A stretch of 64,000 nucleotides of DNA from Lachnospiraceae bacterium (GTDB lineage Bacteria; Bacillota; Clostridia; Lachnospirales; Lachnospiraceae), in contig JAFUNC010000004.1 in assembly GCA_017473115.1 (NCBI GenBank), positions 62,001 through 126,000 of the forward strand. The letters run 5' to 3'. Shown in pieces: positions 42,810 through 51,931 of this stretch. Position numbers and translations under genes: made by a program. Within the stretch, counting starts at the first letter, position 1. Each line of letters begins with the position of its first letter. Under the pieces are notes generated by a model. That model was not told where the DNA came from and ran no database searches. It was given only the letters and a program-made list of their open reading frames with translations.

Positions 42810-44522
42810 TTATTTTGAAGCCAAACTTTCTGCTCTCTTTAATGCATCATCAATGTGCGCGCAGAAGTTTTCAGCACCAACCTTGTCATAAAAGCCTGAT
42901 TTCTTCATAACATTCATAGGCTGTTCATTGACATGGGATAAAATCAAAGTGATACCTTTCTTGCGGCACGCGTGACGGATTTTATCCAAATTACGCATTG
43001 CGGTAGCATCAATTGCATTTACGCTTCTCATACGAAGTACAAGGCAATTGTGTGCATTATCTACGGAAATATTCATAATTTTATCCGCAACACCAAAGAA
43101 CAAGGGGCCGCTCAACTCATATACACGGGTATTCTTGGGAACTTCTTTTAAATCAATGTGATCTGCATCATTTTCATCATCAATGTACTTCCATGACTGC
43201 ACATCGGTTACATCGCTCATTCTCTTCATAAAGAGAATTGCTGCAAGCACCATACCAACTTCGATTGCAACTACAAGGTCGAAAATTACGGTTAAGAAGA
43301 AGGTAACCAAAAGTACTAAAATATCGCTCTTGGGTGCTGATTTTAACAAGGTTACAATTTCTCTCCAGCCGGACATGTTGTAAGCCACCTGAAGAAGGAT
43401 TGCTGCAATGGTAGGCATGGGAATCCAACTTGCGTAAGGCATTAATACCACAAGAATTAAAAGCAATACAATTGCATGAACCATACCTGCGATAGGGGTT
43501 CTACCGCCACTCTTTACGTTGGCAGCAGTTCTTGCAATCGCGCCTGTTGCGGGGATACCGCCAAACAGGGACGAACCGATATTACCGATACCCTGTGCAA
43601 CCAATTCCATATTGGAACGGTGTTTTGAATTTACCATACTGTCTGCAACTACGCAGGATAAAAGTGACTCAATCGCTGCCAAAATTGCGATGGTAAAAGC
43701 ATCGGGAATAATTCCCTTAATCAATCCCAAATCAAATGTAGGCATTACAAACTTCGGCAAACTGTTGGAAATTGTATATAAATCACCGATGGTCTTCACA
43801 TTCATACCACCTAATTTTACCATAAGCACACCTACCACTACGGCAATTAAGGAACCGGGAATGCTTACAAAAACTTTAACGATAACTTTTACGGCTTTAT
43901 TAGATTTATCGGTAACCTTGGCAATCTTATTCCAAACCATAGGCCATACAATCAAAATTGCCAAACAAATCATACCAACCAAAAAGGCCTGCCAGTTGAA
44001 GGTTCCGATATTATGAACTACCGCTTCAGCCTTTTCTACGGTTTCAATTAAAACAAGACCTTCGGGATAGGTGAGTCCGAAGAAATCTTTTAACTGACCA
44101 ACCGCAATGGTCACTGCAATACCCGCGGTAAAACCTGTGGTAATGGTATAGGGAATGAATTTAATGAGACTGCCGAATTTTAAAAGACCCATTAAAATCA
44201 ATAAAGCACCCGCGATGATGGTTGCCCAGAATAACTTGGACATACCGTTTTCCTGCAGTGCAATACCTGCAACAATGGTTGCAAATGCAGCCGTAGGTCC
44301 GGCGATCTGTACACGGCTTCCTCCAAAGAAGGAAATTAAAAATCCTGCAATAATTGCAGTGTAAATACCCTGCTCAGGACCAACACCTGAAGCAATAGCA
44401 AGGGCGATGGATAACGGCAGGGCTACAATTGCAACCACAATACCTGAAATCACATCCTTAATAAACTGTTCTTTTGTGTAGGTTTTCATGACTGAAAACA
44501 ACTTCGGTTTTAACTTTTCCAT
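42810..44522 (-). CDS. SulP family anion transporter with STAS domain
   Basis: 570 residues. About 12 membrane helices in the SLC26/SulP region (~15-430), including GIVVAIVALPLSIALAIASG, QIAGPTAAFATIVAG and NIGSSLFGGIPATGAIARTA. A C-terminal STAS domain follows (~440-560, VYELSGPLFFGVADKI, RSVNAIDATAMRNLDKI). It transports sulfate, bicarbonate or dicarboxylates; substrate not readable. ATG at 44522 is one base after the miaB stop; a TTG three codons earlier is nearer the AGGAG and cannot be excluded. Coupled to miaB. Confidence 0.88.
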   Translation of the reverse strand: MEKLKPKLFSVMKTYTKEQFIKDVISGIVVAIVALPLSIALAIASGVGPEQGIYTAIIAGFLISFFGGSRVQIAGPTAAFATIVAGIALQENGMSKLFWATIIAGALLILMGLLKFGSLIKFIPYTITTGFTAGIAVTIAVGQLKDFFGLTYPEGLVLIETVEKAEAVVHNIGTFNWQAFLVGMICLAILIVWPMVWNKIAKVTDKSNKAVKVIVKVFVSIPGSLIAVVVGVLMVKLGGMNVKTIGDLYTISNSLPKFVMPTFDLGLIKGIIPDAFTIAILAAIESLLSCVVADSMVNSKHRSNMELVAQGIGNIGSSLFGGIPATGAIARTAANVKSGGRTPIAGMVHAIVLLLILVVLMPYASWIPMPTIAAILLQVAYNMSGWREIVTLLKSAPKSDILVLLVTFFLTVIFDLVVAIEVGMVLAAILFMKRMSDVTDVQSWKYIDDENDADHIDLKEVPKNTRVYELSGPLFFGVADKIMNISVDNAHNCLVLRMRSVNAIDATAMRNLDKIRHACRKKGITLILSHVNEQPMNVMKKSGFYDKVGAENFCAHIDDALKRAESLASK

Positions 44523-44523
44523 T

Positions 44524-45966
44524 TTAAACAAGCTCTCCTATGTAATAGAATCCCTTGCAGGCGCAAAGACGCACCGGCACAATCTTTCCGATAAGACTTT
44601 CATCTCCCGGAAAATGTACGATGGTATTGTTAGACAATCGTCCGGTTACCAAAGTACTGTCATGCTCGTTCATCTCTTCCACCAAGGCATCCATGATTTT
44701 CCCCTCCCACAATGCCACTTGGTTTCTTGCATTCAGCTGTACCTCACTTAAAACCCTGTCAAACTGCTCTTTTACGAACTCTGCACTACATTGATTCTCC
44801 ATTGCTGCAGCCGGCGTACCGGTACGCTTTGAATACTGGAATGTAAAAGCATTGTCGTATTTTACCTTACGGATGACATCCAGAGTTTCATCAATGTCTT
44901 CCTTGGTTTCGCCGGGGAATCCTACGATAATATCCGTGGTAATGGCAATATCAGGTATTTCACGGCGTATTTTTAAAGCAAGTTCCAAATACTGTTCCTT
45001 TGTGTATTTACGATTCATTGCTTTTAAAATTCTTGTGCTTCCGGACTGCAGAGGTAAATGTAAATGCCTGCAAATCTTCTTGGAATGTTTCATTACTTCA
45101 ATCAATTCGTCGGATAAGTCCTTCGGATGGGAAGTCATAAAACGAATTCGCTGCAATCCTTCAATTTCTTCCACTCTTCTTAAAAGTTCTGCAAAAGAGA
45201 TGGGATTGTCCAAGTTTTTACCGTAGGAATTTACATTCTGACCAAGAAGCATAACTTCGATTACGCCGTCAGCCACCTGCTTCTTAATTTCCTCGATAAT
45301 TTCTTCCGGCGCACGACTTCGCTCCCGTCCACGCACATAAGGCACGATACAGTAGGAACAGAAGTTATTGCAACCAAACATAATGTTTACGCCGGTTTTA
45401 TATTTGAATTTACGCTCAATGGGCAAATCTTCCACAATCTGTGTGGTATCCTGCCAAATACTCTCAATGCGCTTATCCGCCTTCAGCATTTTGCAAAGAA
45501 GTTCCGCAAAGGTAAAAATGTTATGTGTTCCGAAAATCAAATCCACAAAAGGATAACTTGTCTTGATTTTTTCCACTGCAGACGGCTCCTGGGTCATACA
45601 ACCGCAAAGAGCAATTTTCATCAACGGATTCTTCTTTTTCTTGCCGTTTAACACGCCCAAGCGGCCATAAACCTTCTGATTGGCATTGTCGCGGACGGTA
45701 CAGGTGTTATACACAACCAAGTCCGCATCTTCCGTCTCAACAGGCTGATAACCTGCCTCAATCAGAATACCGAGTAGTTTTTCACTGTCTCTTGCATTCA
45801 TCTGACAGCCGAAAGTCGCCACATGACAGGTCAAAGGACTGCCTTTTTCTTCGGCAATCTTAGCAACAAGATCTTTTGCTTCCTCTATGTAAGTTTTCTG
45901 GCGCGCAAGTTCGTCTAAATCGGACAAACCGGCACCGATTTTTGTTTTGTCTAAATTTGAGTACAT
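44524..45966 (-). CDS. miaB: tRNA methylthiotransferase MiaB
   Basis: 480 residues. An N-terminal MTTase domain carries its own Fe-S cysteines (ATFGCQMNARDSEKL, TCTVRDNA, CGCMTQE). The radical SAM core has CxxxCxxC in FGCNNFCSYCIVPYVRGRE, and a C-terminal TRAM domain (~415-475) ends in LCACKGFYYIGELV. It methylthiolates i6A37 in tRNA, completing the pathway begun by MiaA. N-terminal ~45 residues extend beyond E. coli MiaB, as usual in Firmicutes. Coupled with the downstream SulP gene. Confidence 0.95.
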   Translation of the reverse strand: MYSNLDKTKIGAGLSDLDELARQKTYIEEAKDLVAKIAEEKGSPLTCHVATFGCQMNARDSEKLLGILIEAGYQPVETEDADLVVYNTCTVRDNANQKVYGRLGVLNGKKKKNPLMKIALCGCMTQEPSAVEKIKTSYPFVDLIFGTHNIFTFAELLCKMLKADKRIESIWQDTTQIVEDLPIERKFKYKTGVNIMFGCNNFCSYCIVPYVRGRERSRAPEEIIEEIKKQVADGVIEVMLLGQNVNSYGKNLDNPISFAELLRRVEEIEGLQRIRFMTSHPKDLSDELIEVMKHSKKICRHLHLPLQSGSTRILKAMNRKYTKEQYLELALKIRREIPDIAITTDIIVGFPGETKEDIDETLDVIRKVKYDNAFTFQYSKRTGTPAAAMENQCSAEFVKEQFDRVLSEVQLNARNQVALWEGKIMDALVEEMNEHDSTLVTGRLSNNTIVHFPGDESLIGKIVPVRLCACKGFYYIGELV

Positions 45967-45969
45967 ATT

Positions 45970-46431
45970 TTATATTGCTCCTATGTTTGATAAGATAATC
46001 CCAATAAAATTTCCGATTATCCCCCCAATCGGAATCAAAAATAACAGAAAACCTAAAATTAATGGTAAAAAAACTCTCCAACAGTGTTCAAGTGTCAAAG
46101 CGAATCTTTTATTAAATTTTGAATTTATATAAACGCGAACCTGCTTACCGATATATTTCTTTCTCAATCGATTTAGTTTTCCCTGATAAACAAATAAAGA
46201 CTGAAATCCTTCCATCGTTTGACAAACGACTTCCTGTTGGTTTACCCAAGTTTTAACATACATTTGCAAGCGATGAATATACCCTCTGCTGCGGCCTCCA
46301 TATTCGATTGCATCAATATATCCTATATAGCAATCTCCGGTCGCAATTAACCATAAGTTAAAAACAAGTCCAAATGTGATAACCACTTCACATAAAATTA
46401 CAATCATGAAAATTATGATATCGCCTAACAT
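45970..46431 (-). CDS. Hypothetical two-helix membrane protein (DUF3592-like)
   Basis: 153 residues. Helix ~3-30 (IIIFMIVILCEVVITFGLVF), a soluble middle including GKQVRVYINSKFNKRFAL, then helix ~118-140 (FLPLILGFLLFLIPIGGIIG). The strand-rich segment between two membrane helices and the GKxVxVYxNxxxP-like motif recall DUF3592 proteins; no exact match claimed. RBS AGGGTGA precedes the ATG. It lies between proA and miaB, only 3 bp from the miaB start, so it may be co-transcribed with both. Function unknown. Confidence 0.55.
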   Translation of the reverse strand: MLGDIIIFMIVILCEVVITFGLVFNLWLIATGDCYIGYIDAIEYGGRSRGYIHRLQMYVKTWVNQQEVVCQTMEGFQSLFVYQGKLNRLRKKYIGKQVRVYINSKFNKRFALTLEHCWRVFLPLILGFLLFLIPIGGIIGNFIGIILSNIGAI

Positions 46432-46454
46432 TTATATCACCCTATCAAAATTAT

Positions 46455-47696
46455 CTAACGCACCTGTCCGTTTCCGTTAATCAGATACTTATAGGAAGTC
46501 AGTTCCTTCAAACCCATAGGTCCTCTTGCATGAAGTTTCTGGGTACTGATACCGATTTCCGCACCAAAACCAAACTCGAATCCGTCCGTAAAACGGGTAG
46601 AAACATTGGCATATACACATGCTGCGTCCACGCCCTTCTGGAACTTCGCAATATTCTCGGTATTCTCTGAGACGATACAATCAGAATGTCCCGTATTGTG
46701 CTCATTAATATGCGCAATCGCTTCGTCTACATTCGTAACGGTCTTAATCGAAATAATGTAGTCTAAGTATTCCTTATAAAAGTCCTCTTCCGTTGCATCA
46801 ACGCTGTCTTTTAACACTTCTTTGGCAGCAGCATCACTTCTGATTTCTACGTTGGCAGGCGCCAGTTTCTCAGCCAAAAGCGGTAAAAATGCATCCTTTA
46901 CCTTTTCATGTACAACCAAAGATTCACAGGCATTACATACGCCGATACGCTGGGTTTTCGCATTATAAATAATATTTAACGCCTTTTCAAAATCCGCATA
47001 TTCATCCACATATACGTGACAATTTCCCGTACCGGTTTCAATCACGGGAATGGTGCTGTTTTCAACCACTGCACGAATCAGTCCCGCACCGCCTCTGGGA
47101 ATCAACACATCTACGTAATCATTCAACTTCATAAAAGCAGTTGTTGTTTCACGATCCGTTTTCTCAATCAAAAGAATAGCATCTTCGGTCACGCCTGCAT
47201 TCTTTAATGCACCACGAATGGTGTCCGTAATAGCCTTGTTTGAGTTAATGGCATCCTTACCACCCTTCAAAATCACCGCATTACCGGTCTTGAAACATAA
47301 TGCAAAGGCATCCGCAGTAACATTCGGTCTTGACTCATAAATAATGCCGATTACGCCCATAGGCACACGCACTTTGCTGATTTCCATGCCATTGGGTCTT
47401 ATTGTTGTCTCTAAAACTTCTCCAATAGGGTCTTCCAAATCAATAATCTGCAAAATGCCTTCCGCCATCGCTGCAATTCGTTCCGGAGTAAGACGAAGTC
47501 TGTCAAGTAGCCCTACGTGCATGCCGTTCTCTTCACCATTTTTTAAATCAATGGCATTTTCTTTTATGATAAAGTCCGTATTTGCAATTAAAGCATCTGC
47601 TACGTTTTTTAACGCATTGTTCTTTTCTTCCGTGCTTAATACCTGCACTTTATATTTTGCAGTTGCTGCTTTTTTGCCTAATTCTTCAAGGTACAT
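46455..47696 (-). CDS. proA: Gamma-glutamyl phosphate reductase
   Basis: 413 residues, aldehyde-dehydrogenase fold. The catalytic cysteine lies in RIGVCNACESLVVHE, with the family blocks GIIYESRPNVTADAFALCFK, IPRGGAGLIRAVVE and VYANVSTRFTDGFEFGFGAE. It reduces glutamyl phosphate to the semialdehyde in proline synthesis. Its ribosome binding site lies in the end of the upstream cyclo-ligase gene (19-bp overlap). proB lies 1.5 kb upstream, separated by three genes. No proC is in the window. Confidence 0.96.
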   Translation of the reverse strand: MYLEELGKKAATAKYKVQVLSTEEKNNALKNVADALIANTDFIIKENAIDLKNGEENGMHVGLLDRLRLTPERIAAMAEGILQIIDLEDPIGEVLETTIRPNGMEISKVRVPMGVIGIIYESRPNVTADAFALCFKTGNAVILKGGKDAINSNKAITDTIRGALKNAGVTEDAILLIEKTDRETTTAFMKLNDYVDVLIPRGGAGLIRAVVENSTIPVIETGTGNCHVYVDEYADFEKALNIIYNAKTQRIGVCNACESLVVHEKVKDAFLPLLAEKLAPANVEIRSDAAAKEVLKDSVDATEEDFYKEYLDYIISIKTVTNVDEAIAHINEHNTGHSDCIVSENTENIAKFQKGVDAACVYANVSTRFTDGFEFGFGAEIGISTQKLHARGPMGLKELTSYKYLINGNGQVR

Positions 47697-48277
47697 AGTA
47701 TTCCCTCCATCTCCGTTACTATATAATCTGCTTTTTGATCCGTTTCTTCCGCAGGAATTATATCTTTTATCATCTCTTCATAGGATAATGCAATTGTTGT
47801 AAGATTTACATTCTTAGATATTCTTGCAAGATATTTGTCATAATACCCTTTTCCATAACCCAAACGGTTGCCTTTTTTATCAAACATGAGCCCCGGCATA
47901 AGCATACAGTAACGAGCATCTTTCTGTAATTTTAACTGTTTTTCTGCCAAAGGTTCCGGCTCAAGTACATGAAAATTACCTTCTTTTAAATCTTCTACAG
48001 ATGAAATCCTGTAAAACTCCATCTCATCGTCTTGCGTTACAGGGCAATAAACTTGTCTTTTGCCTTCTTCCGTAAGTTCACGCATCAATCTTATAGTCTC
48101 AACTTCATCCGGCAAAGATGCATACATTAAGATAACTTCTGCCGTCTGAAATGCCTTTAATGCCTTAAGATTACTTATGATGGCGCTTGACTTATCCAGT
48201 CGGTCAATTTCGGATAAACTTTTACGATATAATTTTGCTTCTTTACGAAGTTCTTTTTTCTGCGAAAGAATATCCAT
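47678..48277 (-). CDS. 5-formyltetrahydrofolate cyclo-ligase
   Basis: 199 residues: KKELRKEAKLYRKSLSEIDR at the N-terminus, VILMYASLPDEVETIRLM, and the ATP/folate site MLMPGLMFDKKGNRLGYGKGYYDKYL. It converts 5-formyl-THF to methenyl-THF, returning folate to the C1 pool. Overlaps proA by 19 bp, so the two are translated together. The gene inside a proline cluster is an odd but stable arrangement. Confidence 0.93.
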   Translation of the reverse strand: MDILSQKKELRKEAKLYRKSLSEIDRLDKSSAIISNLKALKAFQTAEVILMYASLPDEVETIRLMRELTEEGKRQVYCPVTQDDEMEFYRISSVEDLKEGNFHVLEPEPLAEKQLKLQKDARYCMLMPGLMFDKKGNRLGYGKGYYDKYLARISKNVNLTTIALSYEEMIKDIIPAEETDQKADYIVTEMEGILCTLKN

Positions 48278-48288
48278 AAGGCCTCCAG

Positions 48289-48816
48289 TTAAATTTCATC
48301 TTCATCATTAAGTTTATTTAAAAACTCTTCCGTAGAATCCGCAATAATACCATAAGGATTTTCTTCATATACATCCATATAGCCCCAGCCGAAATCAACC
48401 CACTCATATTGACCGGTATCATTATTAAAAATAATGGAAATCTGACCAATATTAATGATAATTTCACCTATGTAAGCACGGCAGCCAAATTCATTACCAC
48501 CGGTCCAATCACCGTTAAACAATTCTTTCAAACGCAGATATACCGATTCCGTATCAATATCTTTTAAAAGACATAATGTATAATCAATAAATCGTCCCGC
48601 GGATTCATCCGTTTCTAACCAGGTATCTCTATTCATACACTTCTTTGAAAATTCGGTCGGTTCAAATTTCATATAACCTCTTTTACAAAAAGTGCCTGAA
48701 ATACGTGAAAAATAATTTTTAATATTTTCATGTAATTGAAATCCTAATTTTGCTTCTACCGTAACCCAATCGATATCAAGTGTGCCTGCCGGTGTATGTT
48801 TTAAATCATTCAACAT
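48289..48816 (-). CDS. SUKH/SMI1-KNR4-like hypothetical protein
   Basis: 175 residues. WVTVEAKLGFQLHENIKNYFSRISG near the N-terminus, a WLETDESAGRF middle and the C-terminal NPYGIIADSTEEFLNKLND follow the pattern of SUKH domains: a short helix with a conserved tail that ends in an IADSxxEFL-type helix. SUKH proteins often act as immunity proteins in contact-dependent or polymorphic toxin loci, but no toxin gene lies next to it; it sits between DUF896 and the cyclo-ligase. Soluble, no signal. GGGGGAA before the ATG. The SUKH call is by eye and needs a profile search. Confidence 0.55.
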   Translation of the reverse strand: MLNDLKHTPAGTLDIDWVTVEAKLGFQLHENIKNYFSRISGTFCKRGYMKFEPTEFSKKCMNRDTWLETDESAGRFIDYTLCLLKDIDTESVYLRLKELFNGDWTGGNEFGCRAYIGEIIINIGQISIIFNNDTGQYEWVDFGWGYMDVYEENPYGIIADSTEEFLNKLNDEDEI

Positions 48817-48890
48817 TTTATGATTCCCCCATTAAATATTTTATATCTTATAAAATTATTCTTAACATTAATCTAAAAAACAAAAATAAC

Positions 48891-49130
48891 TTAATTTAAT
48901 ACTCCGTTATTATTCTGCCCAAACTTCTCACCAAGATTGGTAATCGAACCATCCTTTTCCTCGATATCAATATTATCAAGTTGTCCGCGAAGAGCCGCAC
49001 GAACACTTGCAACATAATCCGCACGCAATTTCTGCTGTTCTTCCTTTTCTTCCGGTGTAAGACCCTCTTCCGTTTTAGACTTATGATATAACTCGTTGAT
49101 ACGAGCAATTTTTTCTTCCATTGTTGCCAT
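48891..49130 (-). CDS. DUF896 family protein (YnzC-like)
   Basis: 79 residues: EEKIARINELYHKSKTEEGL, then TPEEKEEQQKLRADYVASVR, then an acidic tail. The small helical DUF896 protein ynzC lies in the SOS lexA-yneA-yneB-ynzC group in Bacillus; here it is elsewhere, beside proB. Its function is unknown. Start: ATG (MATMEE) after AGAGG. Confidence 0.88.
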   Translation of the reverse strand: MATMEEKIARINELYHKSKTEEGLTPEEKEEQQKLRADYVASVRAALRGQLDNIDIEEKDGSITNLGEKFGQNNNGVLN

Positions 49131-49215
49131 AATATAACCTCTGTTTCTTTATTTCATCAATGATATCTTCACCAAAGTTGAATACCTAATCAATTTTGGG
49201 TAATATATCTTAGTT

Positions 49216-50076
49216 TTATGATTCTTCCTTCATTCCCATAATATAATCCGCAAGATAGAAATCTTCGTCTCTGTTCGCTTTGAACAAAGTACCGAAATTT
49301 CTGCCATCCATAATTCTGTGCAAAATATGAATATCCGAACTGTTTGCAATAATCATGTCGCACCCTGCACTGGTAGCTATCTTCGCAGCCTGAAGTTTGG
49401 TATTCATACCGCCTGTACCAACCTTACTACCGGTCTCACTTTTACCCATATGCATAATATCGTCAGTGAGTTCTTCCACAACCTCGATAAACTTCGCATC
49501 CGGATTACTTCTCGGATTATCGGTATACAAACCGTCAATATCCGATAAAAGAATCAACAAATCCGCGTCAATCAACGCCGCAACAATCGCCGACAAGGTA
49601 TCGTTATCGCCAAACTTGATTTCGTAAGTAGAAATTGTATCGTTTTCATTTACGACCGGGATGACTCCAAGATCTAAAAGTTCCGAAAACGTATTATGCG
49701 CATTTACTCGGTTTACGGTATTGGTAATGGTATCCTTCGTCATCAAAACCTGTGCGGTCACCTGATTATACTCCGCAAAAAACTTCTGATAAATCATCAT
49801 AAGTTTCGCCTGACCAATTGCCGCACAAGCCTGTTTTACAGATACCTTACCGGATTTATCATTCTCAAGGTGTACCGACTTACGTCCTACGGAAATTGCA
49901 CCGGAACTTACTAGAACCACTTCCTTTCCGCTGTTTCGGATATTGCAAAGTTCCCTTACCAGAACCTCCATTTTATTGTAATCTAAATCACCCGTTTCAG
50001 GATGTTGCAAAGAGGAAGAACCGATTTTAACCACGACTCTTTTTTTATCTTTGATTGCTTCTCTTAATGCTTCCAT
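49216..50076 (-). CDS. proB: Glutamate 5-kinase, short form without PUA domain
   Basis: 286 residues: the amino-acid kinase core only. RVVVKIGSSSLQHPETGDLD, VVLVSSGAISVGRKSV, VVNENDTISTYEIKFGDNDT and GTGGMNTKLQAAKIA are the family motifs. E. coli ProB carries a C-terminal PUA domain (367 residues) that is missing here, as in many Clostridia. It phosphorylates glutamate, the first step to proline. It starts after AAGGAG. proA lies downstream after three other genes. Confidence 0.94.
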   Translation of the reverse strand: MEALREAIKDKKRVVVKIGSSSLQHPETGDLDYNKMEVLVRELCNIRNSGKEVVLVSSGAISVGRKSVHLENDKSGKVSVKQACAAIGQAKLMMIYQKFFAEYNQVTAQVLMTKDTITNTVNRVNAHNTFSELLDLGVIPVVNENDTISTYEIKFGDNDTLSAIVAALIDADLLILLSDIDGLYTDNPRSNPDAKFIEVVEELTDDIMHMGKSETGSKVGTGGMNTKLQAAKIATSAGCDMIIANSSDIHILHRIMDGRNFGTLFKANRDEDFYLADYIMGMKEES

Positions 50077-50242
50077 CTTATTCCTGCTCCTTATGTTAAA
50101 CCATCCTTTTATTATGCAGATGATTTATTTCTAAATTACTTCGTTTTCTATTCTGCGAACTAAAATGCAGTAATATTTCCCAAACAATTTATTTTACTCT
50201 AAAATCATTACAATGTCTAGGTTTTCGGTCAATATTAAACCA

Positions 50243-51931
50243 TTATAGTTTTAGACAATACTGTGAAATAATGCTTTCCGCTACTTTCATTCCGTCCATC
50301 GCCGCAGAAGTAATTCCGCCCGCATATCCTGCACCTTCGCCACATGGATAAATACCGCGTATTTGCGTTTGATAACATTCATCCCGCAAAATGCGTACCG
50401 GCGCGGAAGTACGGCTCTCAACACCGCACAACAAAGGATTTTCTTTCGCAAATCCCGGTATTATTGTATCAAATTGCTCAATCCCCTCGACAATTGCCTT
50501 CGATATTACATCGGGAAATATTGATTTGACATCACCAAAAGCATATTCCCCTTTGATGGAATGTACTTTTTTATCATCCGCGGAACAAATCCCCTGTTTA
50601 AAATCCTCATAAAATTGCACCGGAATTTTACCGTCACACTGTTCAAAGGCTTTCTGCTCCAATTCTCTCTGAAAATGCATACCTGCCAAGACATGTTCAC
50701 TTCCGTAATCTTTCTCATCCACGGCAACCACAATGGCGCTGTCCGCATGCTCTCCGCTTCGCCCGCTGTAACTCATGCCGTTTACTGCCAGCATTCCTTC
50801 TTCAGAAGATGCATTTACTACAAAACCGCCTGGGCACATACAGAATGAATATACTCCACGTCCGTCATTGGCCCGAGCAGTTAATTTGTATGGGGACGCC
50901 GGCAAAGCATTCGGATATCGCATCGCATAATCCTCACCATACTGTGTTCGATTGATATAATCCTGAGAATGTTCCACACGAACACCAACTGCAAAAGGCT
51001 TCGGCTCCATGGGAAGCGATTTCTCATATAGCATTTCATAAGTGTCCCTTGAACTATGACCGATTGCAAGAACAACTATATTTGTATCAATACTAAAAAT
51101 ACTTCCATCCGGTAAATTCTTGACTTTTACAGATTTTAAAGTCTGTATATGCTCAAATAAATCTTTTTTATTGTCATCGAAACAATGTTCTTCCGGTTCT
51201 TGAAAACCGTTCTCTGCGGTATGCACATCATATCCTATAAACTGATGACCAAACAAAACCTTGCCGCCTAATGCAATGATTTCTTCACGCATACTTTTTA
51301 CAACAGTCGCCAAAATATCCGTACCGATATGCGGCTTACCATCGTATAAAATATCCTCTTTTGCGCCGTGCTTACAGAAGATTTCAAGTACCGCACGATT
51401 TCTTCCGTCTTTATCTTTTACACCTGTATTGAGTTTTCCGTCGGAAAAAGTTCCCGCGCCGCCTTCACCAAACTGTACATTGGAATTAGGTTTTAAAGGT
51501 TTTCCCTGCCAGAACGCTTCCACATCTCGGAGTCTGGTATCTACATCGTTACCGCGCTCAATTACAACCGGCTTCAATCCGCGTTTGGCTAACAAATAAG
51601 CCGCAAAAAGCCCGGCAGGTCCCATACCCACCACAACCGGCGGATGTTCCAACATACTTTTTCCGCATTTCGGAATTTGATATTCCTTTCGATCCGGCGC
51701 AGAACTAACATTTTTATTCTTAAATACTCTTTTAAAATTTGCCGATGCCTTCAATTCCGCATCTACCGTATAAATCCAAAACAATTCCGGTTTTTTACGG
51801 GCATCCAAAGATTTCTTCACAATATTCAGTTGTATAATTTCATCTTCACGGACCGTTAACGCCTTTGCAACATAATATTGCAACCTATTCTCCTGTCCGG
51901 GAACGATTTTTAACTGACTTAATCGAATCAT
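50243..51931 (-). CDS. FAD-dependent oxidoreductase of the large flavoprotein family
   Basis: 562 residues. An N-terminal ~95-residue domain (RLSQLKIVPGQENRLQYYVA) precedes the FAD-binding Rossmann motif PPVVVGMGPAGLFAAYLLAK with VVIERGNDVDTR. NVQFGEGGAGTFSDGKLNTG and a final IYPCGEGAGYAGGITSAAMDG are family-typical for uncharacterised FAD-dependent proteins widespread in Clostridia. Start ATG at 51931 overlaps the TGA of the BaiN-like gene (ATGA), so it is the second gene of that pair. Substrate unknown. The Rossmann motif is sound. Confidence 0.85.
   Translation of the reverse strand: MIRLSQLKIVPGQENRLQYYVAKALTVREDEIIQLNIVKKSLDARKKPELFWIYTVDAELKASANFKRVFKNKNVSSAPDRKEYQIPKCGKSMLEHPPVVVGMGPAGLFAAYLLAKRGLKPVVIERGNDVDTRLRDVEAFWQGKPLKPNSNVQFGEGGAGTFSDGKLNTGVKDKDGRNRAVLEIFCKHGAKEDILYDGKPHIGTDILATVVKSMREEIIALGGKVLFGHQFIGYDVHTAENGFQEPEEHCFDDNKKDLFEHIQTLKSVKVKNLPDGSIFSIDTNIVVLAIGHSSRDTYEMLYEKSLPMEPKPFAVGVRVEHSQDYINRTQYGEDYAMRYPNALPASPYKLTARANDGRGVYSFCMCPGGFVVNASSEEGMLAVNGMSYSGRSGEHADSAIVVAVDEKDYGSEHVLAGMHFQRELEQKAFEQCDGKIPVQFYEDFKQGICSADDKKVHSIKGEYAFGDVKSIFPDVISKAIVEGIEQFDTIIPGFAKENPLLCGVESRTSAPVRILRDECYQTQIRGIYPCGEGAGYAGGITSAAMDGMKVAESIISQYCLKL

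Noticed and set aside
43519..44016. 165-codon plus-strand frame opposite the SulP gene
   Set aside because: Antisense shadow of a conserved transporter; hydrophobic composition reflects the complementary strand.
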